Origin: Billgrantia pellis | Lineage (GTDB): Bacteria > Pseudomonadota > Gammaproteobacteria > Pseudomonadales > Halomonadaceae | DNA length: 64,000 nt | Assembly: GCF_008297955.1 (NCBI RefSeq) | Contig: NZ_VTPY01000004.1 | Span: forward strand, 551,201 to 615,200 | Reading direction: 5' to 3' | In this document: positions 1 to 9,179 of the stretch, piece by piece | Position numbering within the stretch: the first letter of the stretch is position 1 | Layout: the number at the start of each line of letters is the position of its first letter | Position numbers and translations under genes: made by a program | The notes under the pieces: model-generated | The model's database searches: none | Seen by the model: the letters and a program-made list of their open reading frames with translations, nothing else | What the model was told of the DNA's origin: nothing

Positions 1-111
<111 letters not shown>

Positions 112-157
112 GGCCGACCGCTTCGGGCCATCTCAATAACCAGAAGACAACATCGAC

Positions 158-772
158 ATGACGCAGGCAACGCAATCAACCAGCCGGCGCGAGCAGATCC
201 TTCAAGCGCTCGCCCTGATGCTGGAGGAGGACAGCGGTAAACGCATCACCATCGCGGCACTGGCACGCCAGGTGGGCGTCTCCGAGGCCGCTCTCTACCG
301 CCATTTTCCCAGCAAGGCTCGCATGTTCGAGGGGCTGATCGAGTTCATCGAGGAAACGCTGTTCGAACGCATCAAGCGCATCCTCGAGGAGGTCCCCGAG
401 GCCGTGCCGCGCTGCGGCCAGATCCTCACCCTGCTGCTGGCCTTCGCCGAGAAGAACCCGGGGCTCTCACGCCTACTGGAAGGTGACGTGCTGACCGGAG
501 AAACCGCCCGGCTGCGGTTGCGCATCCATCAGCTCTTCGAGCGCCTGGAGACGCAGCTCAAGCAGTTACTGCGCGAGGCGGAGCTGCGCGAACGACAGCG
601 TACCGTACTGACGGTCTCGGCCACGGCCAATCTGCTGATGGCCCATGCCGAAGGATGCATTTCTCGGTACGTGCGCAGCGACTTCCAGCGCCGCCCCACC
701 GAGCATTGGGACGACCAGTGGTCGCTGCTCTCGGCCCAGCTCATGCGCCAGCCTGCCACCCAGACCGCCTGA
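158..772 (+). CDS. slmA: Nucleoid occlusion factor SlmA (TetR family)
   Basis: A 204-residue TetR-fold protein. The N-terminal helix-turn-helix lies at about residues 29-52 (ITIAALARQVGVSEAALYRHF), followed by an all-helical ligand/dimer domain with FEGLIEFIEETLFERI typical of SlmA. In the family, SlmA bound to chromosomal SBS sites blocks FtsZ ring assembly over the nucleoid. Length (E. coli 198) and position beside argB agree. It starts 46 bases after argB and is followed by a strong hairpin terminator shared with the convergent rpoH gene. Confidence 0.9.
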   Translation: MTQATQSTSRREQILQALALMLEEDSGKRITIAALARQVGVSEAALYRHFPSKARMFEGLIEFIEETLFERIKRILEEVPEAVPRCGQILTLLLAFAEKNPGLSRLLEGDVLTGETARLRLRIHQLFERLETQLKQLLREAELRERQRTVLTVSATANLLMAHAEGCISRYVRSDFQRRPTEHWDDQWSLLSAQLMRQPATQTA

Positions 773-787
773 GGCCACCCAAACGCG

Positions 788-815
788 CGAAGCCCCGGTC
801 ATGGCCGGGGCTTCG
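788..815. terminator. Bidirectional hairpin terminator between slmA and rpoH
   Basis: An 11-bp perfect stem (CGAAGCCCCGG / CCGGGGCTTCG) with a 6-base loop lies between the convergent stops of slmA (772) and rpoH (841). A modest T-containing stretch follows on each strand. It probably serves both genes. Confidence 0.75.
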
Positions 816-840
816 TCGTTCGGTGCGGGCAGGCTCGCCG

Positions 841-1707
841 TCACGCGGCCAAGGCGTCGCCCAACTGCTGGCGGATCTTCTTCATGGCGTTCTTCTCGAG
901 CTGACGAATGCGCTCGGCGGATACGCCGTAGACATCGGCCAGCTCATGCAGTGTGGCCTTGTCATCGCTCAGCCAGCGGCGCTGCAGGATATCGCGCGAG
1001 CGATCGTCCAGCGCCTCCAGTGCCAACTGCAGCCGACGGCTGGCATCGTCCTCCCAGTCGCTGTCCTCGAGCTGCACGGCGGGATCCGCCTCGGCGTCGT
1101 CCAGGTAATGGACCGGCGCCTGGTAGACGGCATCCTCGTCCTCGCTCGGGGAGACATCGAAGCCGGCGTCGTGAGCCGCCAGGCGACCCTCCATCTCGCG
1201 CACCACCTCGGGCTTGACGTCGAGATCGCGGGCGATGGCGTCGACCTCGTCGTTGTTGAGCCAGGCCAGGCGCTTCTTGGCACTGCGCAAGTTGAAGAAC
1301 AGCTTGCGCTGGGCCTTGGTGGTGGCGATCTTCACGATGCGCCAGTTGCGCAGCACGAATTCGTGTATCTCGGCCTTGATCCAGTGCACGGCGAAGGAGA
1401 CCAGACGCACGCCCTGATTGGGATCGAAGCGTTTGACGGCCTTCATCAGGCCCACGTTGCCTTCCTGGATCAGGTCGGCCTGGGGCAGGCCATAACCGGA
1501 ATAACTGCGCGCGATATGCACGACGAAGCGCAGATGAGACAACACCAGACGACGCGCCGCCTCCAAGTCGCCTTCGTCGTGAAGGCGGAAGGCAAGCTCG
1601 CGCTCTTCCTCAGCGGTCAGCATGGGAATGCCGTTGACCGCCTGGATGTAACCATTGAGATCATGCCCCGGAGAGAGCTGACCCACCGGCAGAAGACTGG
1701 TGCTCAT
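841..1707 (-). CDS. rpoH: RNA polymerase heat-shock sigma factor (sigma-32)
   Basis: A 288-residue group 3 sigma factor. It shows region 2 ([19 protein letters not shown], residues 78-96), the RpoH box QRKLFFNLR (133-141) that separates RpoH from RpoD/RpoS, and a C-terminal region 4 helix-turn-helix ([19 protein letters not shown]). It directs RNA polymerase to heat-shock promoters. The ATG at 1707 is preferred over one 39 bases upstream because GGGAG lies at good spacing before it and the length then matches E. coli (284). Downstream of ftsYEX on the same strand, the usual ftsYEX-rpoH order. Confidence 0.95.
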   Translation of the reverse strand: MSTSLLPVGQLSPGHDLNGYIQAVNGIPMLTAEEERELAFRLHDEGDLEAARRLVLSHLRFVVHIARSYSGYGLPQADLIQEGNVGLMKAVKRFDPNQGVRLVSFAVHWIKAEIHEFVLRNWRIVKIATTKAQRKLFFNLRSAKKRLAWLNNDEVDAIARDLDVKPEVVREMEGRLAAHDAGFDVSPSEDEDAVYQAPVHYLDDAEADPAVQLEDSDWEDDASRRLQLALEALDDRSRDILQRRWLSDDKATLHELADVYGVSAERIRQLEKNAMKKIRQQLGDALAA

Positions 1708-1905
1708 TGCAGGTTGTCTCCCTTGTAAACCTGTTGTGCCATTCACAACCGCCCGATTAGACGGGCATTATCGAAAAACGTTCACTGCCCGGCAAAAGCC
1801 ATCGTGGCAGAGGGCAGCGGGTGGCGCCGGCGAGACAACGCCCGAGTGACGGGATGACGCAGTCGCGGCGCGGCGGGCAGGTCTCCGCGGTCGGAACTCC
1901 GCGCT

Positions 1906-2880
1906 TTACCGTGGCCGGATCTCCGCGAGGTGGCGGCTCACGGCGATCCAGGCACCCAGCCAGCCCAATAGTGTACTGCACAACAGCAGCGTTGCCGACC
2001 CCTCGAGGCCCAGCCGGGGCAAAGTGAAAGAGGCGCCGTAACTGGCGGCGAGTGCGCTGACCGGCACCGTCAGCCATTGATTGCCGAGTCCCAGCAGCCC
2101 GCAGGCGAGCAGACCGCCGCCAAGCCCGTACCAGGCCCCGCTGTAGAGAAAGGGTCGGCGTACGAAGGCATGGGTGGCACCGATCAGCATCACCACCTCG
2201 ATTTCCTGGCGGCGGCTCTCCACCGCCAGGCGTATGGTGTTGCCCACCACCAGCAACACGCCCAAGCCAAACAGCACCGCCAGGGCCAGGGCCAGACGAC
2301 TGCCGAGCTCGGCCAGGTGGCGCAGGCGCTCGAGCCAGGCCAGGTCGAGGCGCACCTCGTCGACACCGCTCAGTGCCTGGAGTTCGCCGGCCAGCTGACG
2401 CACGGCCTCGGGCGCCGGGTCGCTCGGCACTACCACGATGCTGGCTGGCAAGGGATTGTCCTCGAGACGCTCAAGCGCGTCATCCAGCCCCAGCGCCTGC
2501 TGGAACTCCGCCATGCCTTCGGCAGCGGTGATCAAGCGGCTGCGCATCACGCCCTCATGGGCCGCCATGGCCTCGTCGATGCGTCCGGCCTGCGCCTCGC
2601 CCACGTGCGGCTCCAGGTAGGCGGTCAAGGTGGCGCTCTCGTCCAGTTCGGCGTCGAGTAGGCGCGCACTGTCGAGCGCCAGCCACAGTGCCGCCGGCAG
2701 TACCAGGGCAATGGCGATGGCGAGCATGGTCAGCAGACTGCCGATGGGCCGACGCAGCAGTCGGCGGGCACTGTCCAGCATCATGGCGCGATGATGACGC
2801 AACCAACCGCGGAAACGGCTCGAGGAGCGGGTGCGCTGACTGCGGGCACCACGTGGCGGCGCCGGAGACTGGCGGCTCAT
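1906..2880 (-). CDS. ftsX: Cell division protein FtsX
   Basis: A 324-residue inner-membrane protein of the FtsEX complex, which couples septal ring assembly to peptidoglycan amidase activation. After a basic cytoplasmic N-terminus there is one membrane helix (about residues 46-68), a periplasmic loop of roughly 120 residues, then three more membrane segments, the FtsX/MacB topology. The conserved cytoplasmic stretch VESRRQEIEVVMLIGAT is present. The ATG overlaps the ftsE stop by four bases (ATGA), indicating coupled translation. Confidence 0.93.
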   Translation of the reverse strand: MSRQSPAPPRGARSQRTRSSSRFRGWLRHHRAMMLDSARRLLRRPIGSLLTMLAIAIALVLPAALWLALDSARLLDAELDESATLTAYLEPHVGEAQAGRIDEAMAAHEGVMRSRLITAAEGMAEFQQALGLDDALERLEDNPLPASIVVVPSDPAPEAVRQLAGELQALSGVDEVRLDLAWLERLRHLAELGSRLALALAVLFGLGVLLVVGNTIRLAVESRRQEIEVVMLIGATHAFVRRPFLYSGAWYGLGGGLLACGLLGLGNQWLTVPVSALAASYGASFTLPRLGLEGSATLLLCSTLLGWLGAWIAVSRHLAEIRPR

Positions 2881-3545
2881 GCGGCCTCCTCGTCATCCAC
2901 CAGGCGCCCCTCGCGCAGTCGCAGCACGCGATGCCGCAGGCGGGCGATCAGAGCGAGGTCGTGACTGGCGATCATCACCGTGGTGCCGATGCGATTGAAG
3001 TCTTCGAACAGCGCCATGATATCGGCCGAAAGCTGGGGATCGAGGTTACCGGTGGGCTCGTCGGCGAGCAGCAGCGAGGGCTTGTTGACCACCGCCCTGG
3101 CGATACCCACCCGCTGCTGCTCGCCGCCGGAAAGCTCGACCGGCAACGCCTTCTCGCGATGCAGCAGGCCAACCTTGTCAAGCGCCGCCCTGACACGGCG
3201 CGCGACCTCGCGCGGCTCGACCCCGCGAATCTCCAGTGGCAGTGCCACGTTGTGGTAGATGGAGCGATCCAGCAATAGCTGATGATCCTGGAACACCACA
3301 CCGATCTGTCGGCGGTAGAACGGCACTTGGCTGGGGTGCAGACGGCCGATATCGTGCCCGGCCACCAGCACGCGCCCGCGGGTCGGCCGCTCGAGCAGCA
3401 TAATCAGGCGCAGCAGCGAACTCTTGCCGGCGCCCGAATGCCCGGTGAGAAACACCATCTCGCCACGCCGCACGCGAAAATCGATATTGGCCAGTGCCTC
3501 GAAGCGCCCGCCGTATCGCTTCCCCACATGCTCGAACGCGATCAT
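2877..3545 (-). CDS. ftsE: Cell division ATP-binding protein FtsE
   Basis: A 222-residue ABC ATPase. Walker A GHSGAGKS starts at residue 35, the signature LSGGEQQRVGIARA follows near 138, then Walker B LLLADEPTGNLD and a switch histidine (IASHD). FtsE powers the FtsX partner in divisome control. Its start overlaps the ftsY stop by four bases, and its stop overlaps the ftsX start in the same way, so ftsY-ftsE-ftsX is one tightly coupled operon. Confidence 0.95.
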   Translation of the reverse strand: MIAFEHVGKRYGGRFEALANIDFRVRRGEMVFLTGHSGAGKSSLLRLIMLLERPTRGRVLVAGHDIGRLHPSQVPFYRRQIGVVFQDHQLLLDRSIYHNVALPLEIRGVEPREVARRVRAALDKVGLLHREKALPVELSGGEQQRVGIARAVVNKPSLLLADEPTGNLDPQLSADIMALFEDFNRIGTTVMIASHDLALIARLRHRVLRLREGRLVDDEEAA

Positions 3546-4963
3546 GGCGAGGCGGTGTCACGCTCGTCGCCCTGATCGAAGAGGGCATCGACGAAATCGC
3601 GGGCCGCGAAGGGCCGCAGGTCATCCAGGCCTTCGCCCACCCCGATGAAGCGTATTGGGGTGCCGAGCTGCTTGGCCAAAGCAAAGATGATACCGCCCTT
3701 GGCGGTACCGTCGAGCTTGGTCAGGGTGATGCCGGTCACCGTCACCGCCTCGTTGAAGGTGTTGGCCTGGGCCAGCGCGTTCTGACCGGTACCGGCATCC
3801 AACACCAGCATCACCTCGTGGGGTGCGCTGACGTCGAGTTTGCCCATCACCCGGTGCACCTTCTTGAGTTCCTCCATCAGGTGCCCCTTGTTGTGCAGCC
3901 TGCCGGCGGTATCGGCAATCAGAACGTCGACCCCCCGCGCCTTGGCTGCGGACACCGCATCGTAGACCACCGAGGCACTATCGGCGCCGGTGTGCTGGGC
4001 AATGACCGGCACCTTGTTGCGCTCGCCCCATACCTTGAGCTGCTCCACGGCTGCGGCGCGGAACGTATCACCGGCCGCCAGCATCACGCTGCGCCCTTCA
4101 CGCTGAAACCGCTGGGTCAGCTTGCCGATGGTGGTGGTCTTGCCGACACCGTTGACCCCCACGACCAGGATCACGAAAGGCCCTTCGCCCTTGGGCGGCA
4201 ATTCGAGCGGCTTGGCTACGGCATCGAGCATGACGGCAAGCTCGTCCTGCAGCGCGCGGTAGAGCGCCTGGGGCTCCTTGAGTTCCTTGCGCGAGACGCG
4301 CTCGGTCAGTCGCTCGATGATCTCCGTGGTCGCCTCGATGCCCACGTCGGCCATCAGCAGTTGGGTCTCGAGATCCTCGATCAGCTCGTCGTCGATCTGT
4401 TTCTTGCCCAGAAACAACCCCGCGATACCCTCGGTGAGGTTGGCGCGGGTTTTGCCCAGGCCCGAGCGGATGCGCGCGAACCAGCCCTTCTTCTCGGCGA
4501 CGGGTTTCTCTTGCAGGGGCGCGCCTTCGGGTTCGGGTTCGGGTTCGGGTTCGGGTTCGGGTTCGGGTTCGGGTTCGGGTTCGGGTTCGGGTTCGGGTTC
4601 GGGTTCGGGTTCGGGTTCGGGTTCGGCGGGAGTCTGTTCCGATGCGGCCTCCGGCACCGCCTGTGCCTCTTCGCGCAGCGCGGCGTTCTCCTCCTCGCGA
4701 CTCACCGCATCCACCGCCTCGGTGCGCGCTAGCGCCTCATCCGCTGCCGGACCGGCCATCGCGGCCTCCCCGGGCTGCGACTCATCGGCGATATCGGGCT
4801 CAGCGGGAGCTCGCTCGCGTGGGGCGTCACGAACCTCGTCCGGCGGAATCGTGGCGGCTTCGGGCAACGTCTGCTCCCGCTCCGCCTCTTGCCGCTCCGG
4901 CGAGCGCTCTTCCTCTCGTTCCTGCCGTTCCTGCTGTTTCTTGCGCTTGAAAAAACCGAACAT
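3542..4963 (-). CDS. ftsY: Signal recognition particle receptor FtsY
   Basis: A 473-residue SRP receptor GTPase. The N-terminus MFGFFKRKK followed by a long acidic A domain leads to the NG domain, with P-loop [19 protein letters not shown] and [10 protein letters not shown]. The A domain contains a run of about 17 Glu-Pro dipeptides encoded by a hexanucleotide tandem repeat. The start at 4963 is favoured over an ATG 45 bases upstream because FtsY proteins begin MFGFFK-like; GAGG lies about 11 bases upstream. It receives ribosome-SRP complexes at the membrane, partnering Ffh (27803-29209). Confidence 0.95.
   Translation of the reverse strand: MFGFFKRKKQQERQEREEERSPERQEAEREQTLPEAATIPPDEVRDAPRERAPAEPDIADESQPGEAAMAGPAADEALARTEAVDAVSREEENAALREEAQAVPEAASEQTPAEPEPEPEPEPEPEPEPEPEPEPEPEPEPEPEPEGAPLQEKPVAEKKGWFARIRSGLGKTRANLTEGIAGLFLGKKQIDDELIEDLETQLLMADVGIEATTEIIERLTERVSRKELKEPQALYRALQDELAVMLDAVAKPLELPPKGEGPFVILVVGVNGVGKTTTIGKLTQRFQREGRSVMLAAGDTFRAAAVEQLKVWGERNKVPVIAQHTGADSASVVYDAVSAAKARGVDVLIADTAGRLHNKGHLMEELKKVHRVMGKLDVSAPHEVMLVLDAGTGQNALAQANTFNEAVTVTGITLTKLDGTAKGGIIFALAKQLGTPIRFIGVGEGLDDLRPFAARDFVDALFDQGDERDTASP
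4526..4626 (+). repeat. (TTCGGG)n hexanucleotide tandem repeat inside ftsY
   Basis: Sixteen perfect TTCGGG units (4526-4621) plus a partial seventeenth. Read on the minus strand they are GAACCC codon pairs giving (Glu-Pro)n in the FtsY A domain. The plus strand has GGG runs every six bases with 3-base loops, which satisfies the standard G-quadruplex pattern many times over. Length change by whole units keeps the reading frame. Confidence 0.97.
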
Positions 4964-5053
4964 GGGGGGATTCAGCCTCACGGGTGAATGATCGCTACAT
5001 CCTAACACTGCGCATCATGACTGTGGACAAGGCGGCGGGTACAATTAGGTCGC

Positions 5054-5677
5054 ATGACACGCCGCCGCTCTCCTCCACGCTCCCGACAGCGCCCCGCCAC
5101 CCGCTCCACTCAGGGAGGCGGCCGTCTGCGCATCATCGGTGGCGAGTTTCGTCGTCGATTGCTGCCGGTGCTTGACAGTCCCGGTCTGCGCCCCACGCCG
5201 GACCGGGTACGCGAGACCCTGTTTAACTGGCTGGCCGCGGCCACGCCAGGCGCCCGGGTGCTGGATGTGTTCGCCGGCACCGGGGCGCTGGGGCTTGAGG
5301 CCCTTTCCCGCGGTGCCACCGAGGCCCGCTTCGTCGAGCGAGACGGCCATGTCGCCCAGGCGTTGATCGCGAACCTGCACGCCCTGGGTGCGAGTGAGCG
5401 CGCCCGGGTCGACATCGCCGATGCCCTCGCTTTCCTGGCGGCCGGTCCCGTTAATGGTGAAGATGTCACTCTGGCCTTCCTCGACCCACCTTTCCGTCAG
5501 AACCTGGCCGAGCCCTGCTGCAAGCGCCTGGAGCAGGGCTGGCTCGCCGATGATGCCTTCATCTACCTGGAAACGGAATCCGAGCTGGTCCCGTATGTCC
5601 CCTCCACCTGGACGTTGCATCGCGAGGTGCGTGCCGGCGACAGCACCGGGAGGCTGTACCGTCGTCTCGCGACCTGA
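5054..5677 (+). CDS. rsmD: 16S rRNA (guanine-966 N2) methyltransferase RsmD
   Basis: A 207-residue SAM-dependent methyltransferase. After a basic extension, the RsmD signature RIIGGEFRRRLLP (26-38) and RPTPDRVRETLFNWL (46-60) precede the SAM-binding VLDVFAGTGALGLEALSRG (69-87) and catalytic DPPF (144-147). It methylates G966 of 16S rRNA on 30S subunits. It is divergent from ftsY, the usual arrangement. AGGT lies six bases before the start. Confidence 0.92.
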   Translation: MTRRRSPPRSRQRPATRSTQGGGRLRIIGGEFRRRLLPVLDSPGLRPTPDRVRETLFNWLAAATPGARVLDVFAGTGALGLEALSRGATEARFVERDGHVAQALIANLHALGASERARVDIADALAFLAAGPVNGEDVTLAFLDPPFRQNLAEPCCKRLEQGWLADDAFIYLETESELVPYVPSTWTLHREVRAGDSTGRLYRRLAT

Positions 5678-5686
5678 CGGGACCCA

Positions 5687-5704
5687 CGTCGCCGCTCGGC
5701 GACG
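5687..5704 (+). terminator. Possible hairpin terminator after rsmD
   Basis: CGTCGCC-GCTC-GGCGACG forms a 7-bp stem with a tetraloop nine bases after the rsmD stop. Only a weak T-containing stretch follows, so termination is plausible but not certain. Confidence 0.4.
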
Positions 5705-5796
5705 CTTGCCGTGCCACAGCCCCCGGCGTTACGCTGCGCGACGGGTAACTCGGCGGGCAGGGCCCGCCCCGGCAGGATGTATTTCAGGAGAAAAGG

Positions 5797-5988
5797 ATGA
5801 GCACCGAACTCTTCAACCGGCTCGAGCAGAAAGTCACCAGCGCCGTCGAGGCCCTGGAGCTGCTGAAAATGGAAGCCGAGGAGCTGCGCGAGGAAAACAG
5901 TCGCCTGAAGCAGGAACGCGAGGACTGGGAGCGCCGCCTCACCGAACTGCTGGGCAAGTTCGACGAAGTGGAAGCCGGCAGTCGCTGA
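5797..5988 (+). CDS. zapB: Cell division protein ZapB
   Basis: A 63-residue protein that is almost entirely one coiled coil, rich in Glu, Leu, Arg and Lys with heptad leucines (LEQKVTSAVEALELLKMEAEEL). Size and composition match ZapB, which bridges ZapA-FtsZ at midcell to the Ter macrodomain via MatP. A strong AGGAGAAAAGG ribosome site precedes the ATG. Other short coiled-coil proteins could look similar, but length and start MSTELFNRLEQKV fit ZapB well. Confidence 0.8.
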   Translation: MSTELFNRLEQKVTSAVEALELLKMEAEELREENSRLKQEREDWERRLTELLGKFDEVEAGSR

Positions 5989-6036
5989 CACCGCTTCGCC
6001 TTCAACATCGATCACCTCGACCTGGCCCACCGCCTG

Positions 6037-6513
6037 TCACGGCCGGCGCGACATCAGGATGGCATCTTCCCGCTTCGCGCCGGCACCGACTTCCCCTGCA
6101 ACGGATACCAAGAGCGGATAGTAACCGCGCCGCCTGCCGTCCTCGCTGAAGCCGCAGCGCCGGTAGAGCGCAATGGCTGGTGCGTTACCGGCCCGCACCT
6201 CGAGCAGCAACCGCTCACTGCCCCAGCGTCGCGCCTGTTTCCTTGCCGCCTCCAGCAGTTGCGTTCCCAGGCCGTATCGGCGCATGACCGGTGCCACCAG
6301 CATGGCCTGCAGTTCGGCCTCGAAGGGAAGACGCATCACGACGGCATGGCCGACCAGGGCACCGCCGTATTCGGCTCCCAATACGCAACCGTCAGCGGTC
6401 GTCAGGGCGGCCTCCAACTGGCCGACCGTCCACGGACGCGGCTGGCCGCGCTCCAGCATCGCCAGGGGTGCCAGATCGGCGACGCCCAGGCGTCGAATCG
6501 ACGCCTCACGCAT
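6037..6513 (-). CDS. rimI: Ribosomal protein S18 alanine N-acetyltransferase RimI
   Basis: A 158-residue GNAT acetyltransferase. The acetyl-CoA loop is RYGLGTQLLEAA; the family stretch GNAPAIALYRRCGFSEDGRRRGYY follows. RimI acetylates the N-terminal alanine of ribosomal protein S18. The chosen ATG overlaps the end of the upstream gene by eight bases (ATGCGTGA). The position behind a holD-like gene matches the E. coli holD-rimI pair. Confidence 0.88.
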   Translation of the reverse strand: MREASIRRLGVADLAPLAMLERGQPRPWTVGQLEAALTTADGCVLGAEYGGALVGHAVVMRLPFEAELQAMLVAPVMRRYGLGTQLLEAARKQARRWGSERLLLEVRAGNAPAIALYRRCGFSEDGRRRGYYPLLVSVAGEVGAGAKREDAILMSRRP

Positions 6514-7327
6514 CGGCGTTCGCCTCGGGGCCCTGCGACCAGGCCCGCTGCCACTCCAGCAGGGTGGGCCATAGCGAGCGCTTGGCTTCGGCGCTCTCGG
6601 CCAGCTCGGCGAGCGCCGGTCCCTGCCAGCCGGGCATCGCAAGCGGCCCGCAATGCCCTTGCTCGATCGACAAGACTCGATCGATGGTTTCCTCACGGCC
6701 GAAGATCAGCACCCGCTCGGGCGCCCAGCCTCGACGACGTGTCCCGTCGATGAAGGCATGCAGGCCCTCGCGCGCCTCCTCGAGTGGCGAGATCACCGAC
6801 AGTTCCTCCATCAACGGCCAGCGAAACGTCTGGAAAGCAGGTAACCGGTCAGGGACGATGCCCACCGCCTGCAACGCATTGCCGAGCAACTGGATCTGGG
6901 CGGCATCGGGCGGCGACGCCTCCGGAACGACGATCAGCCAGCGGTCGCCGAGACAGGCAACCTGCAATACGAAACGCAATGGCTCCTGTCGCGGCGCCAC
7001 CTCGTCCGGCACGGCCTTGGCATTCTCCGCTGGAACGACGTTACCGTTTTCGGGCATCGCCCCCAACAGCTGCCGGGCACGCCCGATCGTGGCCGGGCGC
7101 GGCGCTTCCGCAACGACCGGATCGGGATCGGACTGGCGTGATGACGCCGCTTCCGCCTCGTCCAGCAGGGCGTGCAGGCGCTCTGCCGGTGGCTTGGCGA
7201 CAGGGCGTTCCGGCAGTTCCCATTCGCAGGCGTCGGTCGGCCGGGCATTGGGCAGCCGGTAGCGTGCCACCCATGCCGTCAACCCCATCGCCTCCAGGTA
7301 CTGCAGACGCTGCGGCTCGGTGATCAC
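6506..7327 (-). CDS. Probable DNA polymerase III psi subunit (HolD-like)
   Basis: A 273-residue protein without an obvious enzymatic motif. Near the N-terminus, LQYLEAMGLTAWVARYRLPNA resembles the psi-subunit pattern LQQLGITQWSLRRPGAL. It lies directly before rimI, as holD does in E. coli and as the longer psi protein does in Pseudomonas. The middle is a low-complexity Ala/Pro/Glu linker. The GTG at 7327 is chosen because it overlaps the bolA stop by four bases (GTGA). In the family, psi links the clamp loader to chi and SSB. Assignment is by short motif and synteny. Confidence 0.6.
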   Translation of the reverse strand: MITEPQRLQYLEAMGLTAWVARYRLPNARPTDACEWELPERPVAKPPAERLHALLDEAEAASSRQSDPDPVVAEAPRPATIGRARQLLGAMPENGNVVPAENAKAVPDEVAPRQEPLRFVLQVACLGDRWLIVVPEASPPDAAQIQLLGNALQAVGIVPDRLPAFQTFRWPLMEELSVISPLEEAREGLHAFIDGTRRRGWAPERVLIFGREETIDRVLSIEQGHCGPLAMPGWQGPALAELAESAEAKRSLWPTLLEWQRAWSQGPEANADA

Positions 7328-7632
7328 GTGCCCGCGCCACGACAGTCGGGGGAGTCGGGCCGCCCCTCGCCGCGCGCGGCCCATTCTTCGGGAGTATAGA
7401 GGTGCAGCGCCAGAGCATGCACCGGCCCGGAAAGCTCATCGGCGAGCAGCGCATAGAGGCGCTGGTGGCGCTTCACCGGCATCAAGCCCTGGAAGTGCTC
7501 GGATACCACGGTGACCTTGAAATGGGTTTCGGAGTTGGGCGGCACGGCATGTCGGTGGCTTTCGTTCTCCACCGCCACGAAGCTGGGGTCGAGGGCCTTC
7601 AGCTTCTCTTCAATGACGGCCTGAATGCTCAT
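7324..7632 (-). CDS. bolA: BolA family protein
   Basis: A 102-residue protein with the BolA fold: IQAVIEEKLKALDPS at the N-terminus, then HFKVTVVSEHFQGLMPVKRHQRLYALLADEL and the conserved HALALHLYTPEEW at the end. BolA proteins partner monothiol glutaredoxins in iron-sulfur handling and influence morphology under stress. Strong GAGGAG precedes the ATG. First gene of a coupled bolA-holD-rimI chain. Confidence 0.9.
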   Translation of the reverse strand: MSIQAVIEEKLKALDPSFVAVENESHRHAVPPNSETHFKVTVVSEHFQGLMPVKRHQRLYALLADELSGPVHALALHLYTPEEWAARGEGRPDSPDCRGAGT

Positions 7633-7665
7633 GTGGGCTCCTCGAGGATGGATGTGTCGTCATCA

Positions 7666-9102
7666 TCATTGTACGCTTTTGCCCGATCGGTTGCTCCGGG
7701 TCCCGGCGGATGCGCTCTGCTGGTACCGCTGGGCGATCCCGGCCAACGACATCCGCGCCAGGCTGGCCGCGAGTGACAGCACGCACGCCAGGCAACCCAC
7801 CCAGAGCGTCATCTGTACGGGTGAACCGACGGCGAGAAACACCCCCACCAGCGCCACACCGAGAGACTGACCCACGGTGCGGGTGGTGCTCATCACCCCC
7901 GAGGCGCTAGTGCTGAGTTCGCGTGGCGCACTGGTCATTATCTCGCGGTTGTTAGGTGGCTGAAACAGCCCAAACCCGATGCCACACAGTGCCGTGCGCC
8001 AAAGGCTGTCGGCGAGCCCGGCCTCCGCCGGCAACAACGCCAGGGAGGCCAGCCCCAGCATCAATAGCACCAGCCCCGCGCTGGCCATGACGCTGGGATT
8101 GGCGCGGTCGGCCAAGCGGCCGGCGACGGGCCCGACCAGCATGATCGCGAGCGGCCATGGCGTGAAGAGCCAGGCGGTGTGCAGTGGCGAGAACCCCATC
8201 TCCTGTTGGTACAGGAACGATAGCGCAACGAAGGCGAGCCCCTGCCCCACGAAGGCGAACCCCGAGGCGGATACTGCGAGTCGGAAACGCGGCTCGAGGA
8301 ACAGGCGCGGCGGCAACAGTGGGTGGCTGGCTCGCCGCTGGCGGCGCAGGAACAGGTAGCCCGTGACGAAGCTCAGCAACAGCCAGGCCAGCGATTGCAG
8401 AAGTGGCGCATCATGCCCCAGGGTATCCATCGCCAGGAAAAAGCTGCCCAGCATAATCACCGAGCCCAACGCTCCACGACCATCGAAACCGCCGCGGCGC
8501 GTAGTTTCGCGAGGCAACGCGCGCCATGCGAGCCAGAGCGCGCAAAGCCCCAGCGGCAAATGGAGAGCGAACAGCCATGGCCAGCTCACCACCGACAGCA
8601 TCAGCCCACCCAGCGCGGGACCGGCGGCGTAGCCGCCCGCCACCACCAAGGCACTGAGCCCCAGGGCGCTGCCCAGCAGACGCGTCGGAAAGATCGAGCG
8701 ATAGAGCGAGGGACCGATGGAAAGAGTCGCCGCAGCCCCGAGTCCTTGCAACGCGCGAAACACCAGCAGCAGCTCGAGGCTGCGTGACAGGGCGGCGCCC
8801 AATGAAGCCAGCACGAACAGCGCCAGCCCCCCCACGTAGAGCCGTCGACGGCTGACCATCTCGCTGAACGAGGCGCATACCAGCAGAAAGGCGGCACAGA
8901 CGATCTGAAAGAGATTGGTGACCCATACCGCCCGGGCAGCGGATACCTCGAGGTCACGGGCGATCGATGGGAGCGCGATATTGATCATGGTGGTATCCAC
9001 CACCGCCATCAGGGTCCCGAGGATCAACGCCAGTACCGCCAAGCGTCGCTCGGGGCCCGGCAAACCATCGTCACCGGGCCGGGAGGAAAAGAGTCGGCTC
9101 AT
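7666..9102 (-). CDS. MFS multidrug exporter, DHA2-like
   Basis: A 478-residue major facilitator with about 14 predicted membrane segments, the count of the DHA2 (EmrB/SmvA/QacA) drug:proton antiporters. Motif D1-like LGTLMAVVDTTMINIALPSIA occurs in helix 1 (residues 28-48) and motif C-like GYAAGPALGGLML around helix 5. Substrate cannot be read from the sequence. No adjacent membrane-fusion protein or regulator is visible, so it likely acts alone in the inner membrane. Confidence 0.85.
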   Translation of the reverse strand: MSRLFSSRPGDDGLPGPERRLAVLALILGTLMAVVDTTMINIALPSIARDLEVSAARAVWVTNLFQIVCAAFLLVCASFSEMVSRRRLYVGGLALFVLASLGAALSRSLELLLVFRALQGLGAAATLSIGPSLYRSIFPTRLLGSALGLSALVVAGGYAAGPALGGLMLSVVSWPWLFALHLPLGLCALWLAWRALPRETTRRGGFDGRGALGSVIMLGSFFLAMDTLGHDAPLLQSLAWLLLSFVTGYLFLRRQRRASHPLLPPRLFLEPRFRLAVSASGFAFVGQGLAFVALSFLYQQEMGFSPLHTAWLFTPWPLAIMLVGPVAGRLADRANPSVMASAGLVLLMLGLASLALLPAEAGLADSLWRTALCGIGFGLFQPPNNREIMTSAPRELSTSASGVMSTTRTVGQSLGVALVGVFLAVGSPVQMTLWVGCLACVLSLAASLARMSLAGIAQRYQQSASAGTRSNRSGKSVQ

Positions 9103-9130
9103 TCTAGTTCCATCACTGCGGGGTCCGTGA

Positions 9131-9158
9131 CGAGAAAACCGGCCGTAGCCGGTTCTCG
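9131..9158 (-). terminator. Hairpin terminator after the 9180-9566 gene
   Basis: On the minus strand, AACCGGC-TACG-GCCGGTT followed by TTCTCG forms a 7-bp stem with a T-containing tail, extendable by a CGAG/CTCG pairing around a 2-base bulge. It lies 22 bases after the stop and before the MFS gene. Confidence 0.6.
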
Positions 9159-9179
9159 AAGATCAACGAGGGAAGCGCA

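Noticed and set aside
4526..4626. Telomere-like or CRISPR-like repeat array
   Set aside because: The repeat is a 6-base tandem unit inside a coding frame with no spacers.
3494..4732. A 412-codon plus-strand frame with a Gly-Phe repeat opposite ftsY
   Set aside because: It is the complement of the ftsY hexanucleotide repeat and of highly conserved ftsY codons; it has no ribosome site and no recognisable domain.
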